Source of the DNA: Prado023 sp963697345
GTDB lineage: Bacteria; Actinomycetota; Actinomycetes; S36-B12; CAIYMF01
NCBI GenBank assembly: GCA_963697345.1
Contig: CAVONS010000001.1
Coordinates: 49,233-113,232 of the forward strand
Direction of reading: 5' to 3'
DNA: 64,000 bases
The position numbers and the translations under genes are program-made. Position 1 is the stretch's first letter. Every line of letters starts with the position of its first letter. Below, in pieces: positions 56,746 through 64,000 of the stretch. The notes beneath the pieces were generated by a model that was not told the DNA's origin, did not search any database, and worked only from the letters and a program-made list of their open reading frames with translations.

Positions 56746-56850
56746 GGGGACCCCCGTCCGCGAGAAATCAAGGGAAGAACGAGCAGGACACTACCGGACG
56801 ATCCAGCGGGCTGTCACACCGCCCATTCGTGAGAGCCGCTTGGCCGTTGG

Positions 56851-56856
56851 TACCCT
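56851..56856 (+). promoter_or_regulatory. -10 element of a leaderless promoter
   Basis: TACCCT is followed by 6 nt (CGGGCC) and the ATG at 56863 of the dehydratase gene. Confidence 0.5.
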
Positions 56857-56862
56857 CGGGCC

Positions 56863-58651
56863 ATGTCGAACGGGGCGGCGCTGGACCAGTGGCTTGCCAG
56901 GCATCGGCGGGGATTCCTCATCCTGCTCGATGCGCTGGCCTGGGCCCTGTCGCTGACGGCCTTCACGATCCTGCGCTACGTCGACGTTCCCGGCGGAATC
57001 GAGTGGGTGAACCTGGCGACAGGCATCGCCATCGCCATCGGGCTGCAGCTGATCATCGGCACGATGCTGTGGATCTACGAGGCACGCAACATCGTGGGCT
57101 CCAAGGAGGACGCCCTCGCGGTCGCCAAGACCGTAGTCTTCACCACCGCGTTCCTCTCGGCGATCTCCCTGATGTTCCCGGGGGGGCGGCTGATGCCCGC
57201 CTCGGTCCCGCTGGCGGCTGGCGCGGGCACGCTGGCCCTGGCCGTCGGCGCCCGCCTGGTGTGGCGCAACGTCCACGAGGGCGACGGTCCGCCCGCACGG
57301 CGCCCAGCCGGCGCTGATCCTCGGCGCGGGCTCAGCAGGCAGGCAGTTGATCGCCAACATGCTCTCGGACCCCGACTCGCCCTTCATGCCTGTGGGCCTC
57401 CTCGACGACGACCCCGCCAAGCGCCACCTGCGCATCCAGGGCATCCGAGTGCTCGGCAACCGCACGGCGCTGCAGCAGGCGGCCGAGGAGTCCGACGCGG
57501 AGGTCCTGATCATCGCGATCCCCTCCGCCCGCTCCGAGCTCTTCAGGGACGTCTCAGACTCGGCCCGCGAGACGGGGCTGGCGGTCAAGGTGCTGCCCAC
57601 CCTGCACGCAGATCCTCAACGGCTCGGTGGGCCTGCGCGACCTGCGCGACATCGACATCACCGACCTCCTGGGCCGCGACCCCGTGGACACCGACGTGGC
57701 GGCCTCGCCGGCTACATCACCGGCAAGCGGGTGCTGGTCACCGGCGCGGGCGGCTCGATCGGCTCCGAGCTGTGCCGCCAGCTGGTGCAGCTTCGACCCG
57801 GCCGCAGCTGCTGATGCTCGACCGCGACGAGTCGGCGCTGCACTCCCTGCAGCTGAGCATCGACGGGCACGGCCTGCTCGACACCGAGAACGTGATCCTG
57901 GCCGACATCCGCGACGCCGAGGCCCTGCACGCGGTCTTCGCCAAGCACCGCCCGCAGGTGGTGTTCCACGCCGCGGCGCTCAAGCACCTGCCGATGCTCG
58001 AGCAGTACCCGGACGAGGCGTGGAAGACCAACGTGCTCGGCACGGCCAACGTGCTCGAGGCCGCCCGCGAGGCCGGCGTGGAGGTGTTCGTCAACATCTC
58101 CACCGACAAGGCCGCCAACCCGACCAGCGTGCTGGGCTACTCCAAGCGGATCGCCGAGCGGCTCACCGCCGGCGGTGGCCCACGAGACGCCGGGCAAGTT
58201 CGTCTCGGTGCGGTTCGGCAACGTGCTGGGCTCGCGCGGCTCGGTGCTGCCGGCCTTCACCGAGCAGATCGCCCAGGGCGGCCCGGTGACGGTCACCGCA
58301 CCCGGACGTGACCCGCTTCTTCATGATGATCCCCGAGGCCTGCGAGCTGGTCATCCAGGCCGCCGCGGTGGGCCAGGACGGCGAGGCGATGGTGCTCGAG
58401 ATGGGCCAGCCGGTGCGGATCCTCGACGTGGCCCAGCAGATGATCGAGATGAGCGGGCGGACCGACGTCGAGATCGTGTTCACCGGGCTGCGCGACGGCG
58501 AGAAGCTGCACGAGGAGCTGTTCGGCGATGGCCGAGGGGCAGCGGCGCGACGAGCCACGAGCTGATCGACGCGGTGCCGGTGCCGCCGCTGGGGATCGCG
58601 GAGGTCCGGGGGTCGGGGATGTGCTGGGAAGACGCGCAGGGGGCGGCGTGA
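56863..58651 (+). CDS. Membrane-bound nucleotide-sugar 4,6-dehydratase, PglF/CapD-like (several frameshifts)
   Basis: About 596 aa reconstructed. Four N-terminal transmembrane helices, then a CoA-binding-like Rossmann domain (ILGAGSAGRQLIANML, PVGLLDDDP). The catalytic short-chain dehydrogenase domain follows, with TGAGGSIGSELCRQL, AAALKHLPMLEQYP, NISTDKAANPTSVLGYSKR and RFGNVLGSRGSV. This is the UDP-GlcNAc 4,6-dehydratase family of PglF/WbpM/CapD. About eight breaks are inferred (near 57300, 57605, 57700, 57795, 58180, 58310, 58530 and others), yet all domains are present. It opens the glycan cluster. Confidence 0.82.
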
Positions 58652-58773
58652 CACATTCAACGGGGGCCACGTTCGATTCTGGTGACCTTTTCCCCCGCGC
58701 AGTGAGCGGCGAGCAGGAGCCGAGCGAGCCTACACGCGGCATTACAGGCCTGACGTTGGACGAGGGAAGAATC

Positions 58774-59444
58774 GTGAGCGCGGAGTCCCAAGAGGCTCTC
58801 GGGCCAGATCCATCCAGACCGGTAAGTCCATGGGCCCTCTCGCCGCAAGCGGATGATCGACATCTTGGCTTCGGCTGCCGGCATCGTCTTGCTGGCCCCA
58901 GTGCTCGCCTCCACCGCAGTTCTTGTCCGGCGCGAGTTCGGGCGTCCGGTTGTCTTCCTGCAAGAGCGCCCAGGTCTGGAGGGTCGCGTCTTCAGAATCC
59001 GCAAGTTCCGATCGATGACCAACGACACTGATGCCGTAGGACGGCTGCTCCCGCCCGAGCAGCGGCTCACTCTATTCGGACGGCTCCTGCGGAGCACGTC
59101 CCTCGACGAACTGCCGGAGCTGATAAACGTCTTGATCGGGGACATGTCCCTTGTAGGCCCGCGCCCACTCCGAGTCGAGTACACGCCCCACTACAGCGCC
59201 GAGCAGGCAAGGAGACTGCTGGTGCGACCGGGCATCTCAGGACCTGCGCAGGTAGCGGGTCGGAACCTTCTCAAGTGGGAAGACCGATTCGCTCAGGACG
59301 TCGAGTACGTCGACGGCGCGTCGTTCTCCACTGACATGAGGGTGCTCCTAGCCACGCTTCGTGGAGTAGTACGCAGGCACGGAGTTGAGCCCCCGGGATT
59401 CGGTGGTTGTGGCCCCGTTTGCGGGGACGCAGCTGGAGTCGTGA
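58774..59444 (+). CDS. PglC-like phosphoglycosyl transferase (two frameshifts)
   Basis: About 220 aa reconstructed. GTG 58774 follows GAGGGAAG; the frame changes near 58845 (extra C), leading into KRMIDILASAAGIVLLAPVL, the re-entrant helix of monotopic phosphoglycosyl transferases. Then come FLQERPGLEGRVFRIRKFRS, the catalytic Asp-Glu pair in STSLDELPELINVL, and MSLVGPRPL. A second break near 59390 (CCCCC run) leads to a TGA that overlaps the next ATG (TGATG). It should attach the first sugar phosphate to undecaprenyl phosphate. Confidence 0.83.
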
Positions 59445-60104
59445 TGCGCGTCATCTTGGGCGCTGGTTCCTACGGCGAGACAATTCTTGAACTGGCGGCC
59501 GACTGCGGCGAGTCGATCGACTATTTCGTCGATGACGACACTCGCCTCCATGGCAGTGAGCCATCCAAGGGGTCCCCATTGTCAGCCGTGCCGAGTCGAT
59601 CCGGCTGGGGCTGGAAGGTTCTCTTGCGGCCATCGCAGTCGGCAACTGGGCCGCCCGGAAGCGGTTCGCCGAGTGGCTCAGAAGCCATCAGGCTTGGGCC
59701 TTGGACGCTTGTGCATCCGGGATCCTACGTATCGCCTAGCGCGAGCCTGGGTGACGGATGCCTAATTCACCGCGACGCGCTCGTGTGGACCCGAGCGCAG
59801 CTGAGCAACCACGTGATTCTGAGCCCCGGGGCACGAGTGGCCCACCACACGACTCTGGGCGAGTACTCCATGATATCGATGGGTGCCGAAGTGGGGTCGG
59901 CGATCGAGATAGGCCACGGAGCTTTCGTGGGCATGGGAGCAACCGTGATGACGGGCGTCAAGCGGCTCGGAAATCGCTCAGTTGTGGGGGCGGGTTCTGT
60001 GGTGATTCATGACGTTCCCGACGGCGTCACCGTGGTTGGAATGAGCTTATCCGGTCGGACGGGCCACAACCCGGGAAGCCGACGAGGCCCCAACTCATGG
60101 CTGA
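59444..60104 (+). CDS. PglD-like sugar O/N-acetyltransferase (frameshifted)
   Basis: The N-terminal domain begins MRVILGAGSYGETILELAAD, a Rossmann-like UDP-sugar-binding fold. The middle reads GVPIVSRAESIRLGLEGSLA in one frame (59555-59690), and the C-terminal half is a left-handed beta helix (VHPGSYVSPSASLGDG, GEYSMISMGAEVGSAIEIGH, VVGAGSVVIHDVPDGVTVVG). His in VAHHTTLGE sits where the catalytic base is expected. PglD acetylates the 4-amino group of UDP-4-amino sugars. The stop is uncertain because of a further break near 60060; the alternative end is 60193. Confidence 0.78.
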
Positions 60105-61375
60105 GACGTCCGATCGATCAGGTATCCGAGTGGTGTTCCTCACCCAGTGGATGGGCGAACGACAAGCATCTGGGATCGCCGGCCGAATTGTAGGCGCTCT
60201 GACAGACGCGGGCATGCATGTCGAATGCATGGCAGGACCACCCCTGGATCTCATACAGTTAGCTTCCCCCGGGTTACCAGTGGTGGCACCGATCGCGAGA
60301 AGAACGGCTTGGGATTCAAGTCCACCGCTACCCGTTCTACCCCGGCCACTCCTCGTCCCCTGTTGAACGCCTAGCGCTTTACGGCACCTACGCGGCTTCC
60401 AGAATCCCTGCTCGGACAAGGCCAGCTCAAAGCCGCCGATGTCGTGCTTGTCTATGCGAGCCCAGCAACCGCAGCGGCCGCCGCCATGGCCGCGCGGCGA
60501 TTGTTCGGCACCCCCTACGCATTGATGATCCAAGACGTCTGGCCTGACTCGATCTTCGCCAGCGGCTTCCTAACGGGAGGGCGCGCCAGACGGGTAGCGG
60601 AGTCACTTACGACGAGCTTCGTCGCAGCAAGCTATCGATCAGCATCGACGATTACGGTGTCGTCGCCCGGTATGAAGGATCTGCTTGTCTCGAGAGGCGT
60701 GTCCGAGGACAAGTTGGCAGTCGTCTACAACTGGGCAGACGAAGCGCGTCGAGGAATTCCCCTCAAAGTCCCACTGAGACGGGACGGTGAACCGCTGCAC
60801 TTGATGTACGCAGGGAATCTGGGGCCACCCCAAGGCCTAGATGTTGTGATCCGAACGCTGAGTCGCTTTGCCCGCGGTGACGTACGGCTGAGCCTCGCTG
60901 GTGGGGGCGTCAGCGAGGCTGCCCTCCATTCCGTGGCCCAGGCTCTTCCCGGCGTGGAGGTTCGGTTCCTCGGACGGGGCTGGGCGCGCCCGAACTGCGG
61001 AGAGCCCAGGAGGCGGCCCACCTTCACTTGATCAGCCTCCGCAACGAGCCGCTCTTCGAGATCACTCTGCCGAGCAAGACCCAGGACCTACTGTGCGCCG
61101 GCGCCCCTGTACTGTCCTTTGCCCCCGGAGAGGTCGCGAGCATCGTGACCGAATCCGGCGCTGGTATCACGGCGGCGCCAGGCAGCGAGGAGTCACTGGA
61201 GCGGGCCATCCGAGTTGCACTCAGTTGGCCCCCGGAACGCTTTGCTGACGCTGGCCACGCGGCGCGCGAGGCCTACTTCCGGACGATGAGCCGCGTCGAG
61301 AACTCAGCGCGCCTGGAGGCCGTGGCGGCAGCCGCAAGGTCGACGCCGAGGAAACGCACGACCCGAAGGTTCTGA
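60097..61375 (+). CDS. GT4-family glycosyltransferase, WcaI/PglA-like (frameshifted)
   Basis: ATG 60097 begins RVVFLTQWMGERQASGIAGR, the GT-B N-terminal Rossmann fold. The frame changes near 60255, 60320 and 60410; VHRYPFYPGHSSSPVERLAL lies in the middle piece, followed by ADVVLVYASPATAAAAAMAA and IQDVWPDSIFASGF, typical of WcaI-like GT4 enzymes. The donor-binding part (LMYAGNLGPPQGLDVVI, KTQDLLCAGAPVLSF) follows, with a last break near 60985. It would extend the lipid-linked sugar. The 3' end overlaps the 3' end of the convergent aminotransferase by about 100 bp. Confidence 0.75.
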
Positions 61376-62545
61376 CCCTGTGCAATGCGGGAGTTCCGTT
61401 TCGATTCCATCAGTTTAACGGCCGCAGCTACGGCCTGTCCGACGCGCTCGATGTCGCCGTCGCTGAGCCCGACCCCGCTCGGCAGGCACAGCCCCTCCTC
61501 GAAGAGCCGGTCGGCGACGCCGGTCAGGTGAGCCTCGTGGTCGCGGAACACCGGCTGCTGGTGCATCGGCTTCCAGATGGGCCGGGACTCGATGTTCTGC
61601 GCTTGCAGCGCCTCGCGGACCCGGGTGGACGCACCTGGGCGGACGTCTCGGTCGAACGTCACGGTGGTCAGCCACGAGTTGCCGGTCCCCCACGGCGGGT
61701 CGGGCGTGACCACCACGCCCTCGAGGCCGGCCGAGCACCTCGGTGTACATCGCCCGGATCTGCCGACGCCGGGCGATCATCTCCGGCAGCCGCGCCAGCT
61801 GCGCCCGGCCGAGCGCGGCGAGGATGTTGCTCATCCGGTAGTTGTAGCCGATCTCCTCGTGCTCGTACCAGGGGAACGGCTCGCGGGACTGGGTGGACCA
61901 GAACCGCGCCTTCTCGACGAGTTGCTCGTCGTCGGAGACCAGCATCCCGCCACCGGAGGTGGTCATGATCTTGTTGCCGTTGAACGAGTAGATGCCCGCA
62001 TGGCCCATGGTGCCGGCGGCGCGGTCGCCGTGGGTGGCGCCGAGCGACTCGGCCGCGTCGACGAGGACCGGGACGTCGTACTTCGCGGCGACGGGCAGGA
62101 TCCGGTCGTAGTCGGCCGGGCGACCGAAGAGGTCGACCGGGATGATCGCGGCGATCGGGCGGCCGGCGCGAGCGCGCGCGTCGAGGACCGACTCCAGCAG
62201 CGTCCGGGTCGAGCCCCCAGGACTGCTCGCTCAACGTCGAGGAAGACGGGCTTGGCGCCCGTGTAGGTGACGGCGAAGGCGGTCGCGCCGAAGGTGAGGG
62301 TGGGGACGATCACCTCGTCGCCGGGCTTGACGCCCAGCCCCAGGAGCCCGAGGTGCAGGGCGGCGGTGCCCGAGGAGAGGGCCAGGGCGTGGGCCGCCCC
62401 GGTGAAGTCGCAGATGTCGGCCTCGAAGCCGTCGACCTCGGGGCCGAGCGGGGCGACCCAACCGGACGTGACCGCCCGCGTGAGCGCCTCCACCTCGAGC
62501 TCCGGTCACGTGTGCCTGCGACAGCAGCACCGTTCGATCCGACAT
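61273..62545 (-). CDS. DegT/DnrJ/EryC1-type sugar aminotransferase, PglE-like (about four frameshifts)
   Basis: Motifs in order: VALSSGTAALHLGL-type loop (ALALSSGTAALHLGLLGLGV), DEVIVPTLTFGATAFAV, VDLFGRPADYDRILPVA, VDAAESLGATH, the PLP-binding Lys in SFNGNKIMTTSGGGML, EIGYNYRMSNILAALG, and C-terminal SRPIWKPMHQQPVF. This is the PLP-dependent UDP-4-keto-sugar aminotransferase family (PglE/PseC/LegC-like). Frame changes near 62500, 62225, 62010 and 61725 break it. A TAGGGT -10-like hexamer is at 62573-62578. It faces the other glycan genes. Confidence 0.82.
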
Positions 62546-62572
62546 GGACCCCCGCCTCTCACGATGGTCAAC

Positions 62573-62578
62573 ACCCTA
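62573..62578 (-). promoter_or_regulatory. Candidate -10 of the aminotransferase gene
   Basis: TAGGGT on the minus strand, 27 nt before the ATG at 62545, with GAGAGG as ribosome-binding site between them. Confidence 0.35.
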
Positions 62579-62608
62579 CCGCTGCCGTTCACGGGCCGGG
62601 CCTCAAAG

Positions 62609-63976
62609 GGGCTCTCCACAATCCGGGGTGTAGTTACCCGAGGGCGGAGCCGCGCAGGTGTTCCAGCCGGCCGTTGATGGCCTCGGTGGGCCCGTTGGAC
62701 GTGCCGGGCCGGTCGAAGTAGGCCAGCACATCTGCGGCGCGCCGTTTCAGGGTGCGGCCGAGGGTGGCGACCTCCCGCAGCGCTGCGGGCACGCCGCTGC
62801 CGATGGAGTCGATGAGCTGCTGCATCAGCCGGCGGCCGCGCTGGCGGTCGGGGTCGCGGTAGGCGGCGATCATCCGCTGGTAGACCGCCCAGGTGACCTC
62901 GACCTCGACATGCTCCTCGACCGCGAACAGGGCGTCGAGGCGCTGTTGCTGCCGGTCGGTGAGCAGCCCGGCGCCGGTCAGCAGGGTGCGGCGGCACCGG
63001 AACAGCGGGTCGGCGGCGCGGCCCCGGTGGCCGAGGATGCGCTGCTGGACCCGGCGGCGGCAGCGGTCCAGCGCGTCGCCGCCGAGGCGGACCACGTGGA
63101 AGGGGTCCATGACCGCGACCGCGTCGGGGATCTCCTCGGCCGCGGCGGTCTTGAACCCGGTGAACCCATCCATGGCCACCACCTCCACGGCGTCGCGCCA
63201 TTCGGCGGGCCGGCCGGCGAGCCACTGCTTGAACACCTGCTTGGAGCGGCCCTCGACCATGTCCAGCAGCCGCGCCGGGCCGGTGCCGTCGCGGATGCCG
63301 GTGAGGTCGATGATCACGGTGACGTACTGCTCGCCGCGCCGGGTGTGCTGCCAGACGTGTTCGTCGACGCCGATGACGGCGACGCCGCCGAAACGTGTCG
63401 GATCGTCGATCAGCAGACGGCGCGCCCTCCGCCAGGACCGCAGCGTTGGCGGTGTTCCACGCCACCCCCAGCCCTTCGGCGATCCGGGCCACGGTCAGGT
63501 GCTGCACCACCAGCGCCGTCAGCGCCCACCGCAGCGCCCGCCGGGACAGCTTCGACCGCGGTTCCGCGGCGGCGGTCGTGTCCTGCCGCCACACGTGCCC
63601 GCAGCCGCCGCACCGGTAGCGGCGGACCGTGATCTCCAGTGCGGTGGGCCGCCACCCCAACGGCTCGTGCGCCAGCCGCCGGGTCACCGTGTCGCGGGCA
63701 GCGCCCTCGCAGCCGCAGCGGCGGCACCACGGGTCCGGGTCCACCAGCCGGCACGCCAGCACCGCCCGGTCCGGCTCCAGCCGCTGCCCGGTCACCTCCA
63801 GCCCCAGTTCATCCAGACGGCAGAAGGTGGTCAGGTCGGGGCAGGCGAAGGTAGCGTCAGGCATGTCGGGGTCTTCCAGATGGGTGAGCGTAAGCACCTC
63901 CATCTTCGGGAGACCTCGACCCCTAACCGACGACCGACGCGCCGACCCCCACTACACCCTCAACTGTGAAGAGCCC
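62609..63976 (-). mobile_element. ISL3-type insertion sequence with terminal inverted repeats
   Basis: The left end GGGCTCTCCACAATCCGGGG (62609 onward) and the complement of the right end, GGGCTCTTCACAGTTGAGGG (ending at 63976), match at 21 of 26 positions and both continue into GTGTAGT. The unit of about 1.37 kb encloses one ISL3-type transposase. No matching 8-bp direct repeat flanks the ends (CCTCAAAG left, GCAAACGC right). Confidence 0.8.
62634..63864 (-). CDS. ISL3-family transposase (one +1 frameshift)
   Basis: About 409 aa. The N-terminal zinc-binding region has paired cysteines (DPWCRRCGCEG, YRCGGCGHVW), followed by the helix-turn-helix-like VARIAEGLGVAWNTANAAVL and, after the break near 63413, a DDE domain. 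That domain has IGVDEHVW, VVAMDGFTGFKTAAAEE, MDPFHVVRLG and the glutamate in GPTEAINGRLEHLRG. ATG 63864 (MPDATFACPDLTTF) is the family-typical start; an ATG 39 nt upstream also exists. Length mod 3 is 1, so a single extra base may be all that inactivates it. Confidence 0.85.
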
Positions 63977-64000
63977 GCAAACGCTGCCCGGCTGTTGTCA

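Noticed and set aside
1..64000. CRISPR arrays, tRNA and rRNA genes
   Set aside because: No regularly spaced repeats with unique spacers, no cloverleaf with CCA-like end, and no conserved rRNA segment were seen on either strand.

Overview
The window is 64 kb of very GC-rich chromosomal DNA from an actinobacterium. Evidence for this is the G/C-ending codon use, GTG/TTG starts, promoters whose -10 hexamer lies 6-7 nt before the start codon, and a set of actinobacterial families: UPF0182, PPA1309, the YlbL-like PDZ/Lon protein, the DUF2342-type metalloprotease, DUF5679, UvrD2, AdnA/AdnB and MoeZ. The genus cannot be named from sequence alone. No rRNA, tRNA or CRISPR array was recognised.

Layout. 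1-19 kb is ordinary housekeeping sequence: a DMT-transporter tail, a membrane-anchored hydrolase, UPF0182, a membrane protein of unknown function, PPA1309, a PDZ-Lon protease coupled to a 59-aa membrane protein, a zincin-like metalloprotease, a NUDIX hydrolase, a HEAT-like DNA alkylation repair protein, an enoyl-CoA hydratase, a DUF5679 zinc ribbon, an AarF/UbiB kinase, UvrD2, NudC and an endonuclease/exonuclease/phosphatase protein. 19.4-29.2 kb holds adnB and adnA (end resection) and a flippase-like/pseudokinase membrane protein. 29.2-35.6 kb is a six-gene leftward operon of alternating TadE- and TadG-like proteins. MoeZ (35.7-36.9 kb) separates it from the rightward Tad/Flp pilus operon (37.2-44.1 kb): cpaB, cpaE, cpaF, a VWA-TadB fusion, tadC and two flp pilins. 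44.1-51.4 kb has four large polytopic membrane proteins (GT-C-like), a small secreted protein and a transposase remnant. 51.5-62.5 kb is a surface-glycan locus: an alpha/beta hydrolase, a bacterial tyrosine kinase, a DUF4012 protein, two small exported proteins, then a set matching the UDP-bacillosamine (Pgl) pathway: 4,6-dehydratase, phosphoglycosyl transferase, acetyltransferase, GT4 glycosyltransferase and aminotransferase. An ISL3-type insertion sequence with visible inverted repeats closes the window.

How it works together. CpaF powers a TadB/TadC platform that assembles Flp pilins, with TadE/TadG-like proteins as minor or envelope-exposed components. The adjacent sugar-modifying and glycosyltransferase genes could make a surface polysaccharide or decorate pili; that link is inference.

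Quality warning. Many genes are interrupted by single-base frameshifts, clustered at 19.4-29.2, 36-44 and 55.7-63.5 kb. Where a gene has one break, the net change is nearly always +1 base. The protein reads on without loss across the breaks, so sequencing insertions are more likely than decay. Coordinates for these genes span the whole reconstructed reading unit.
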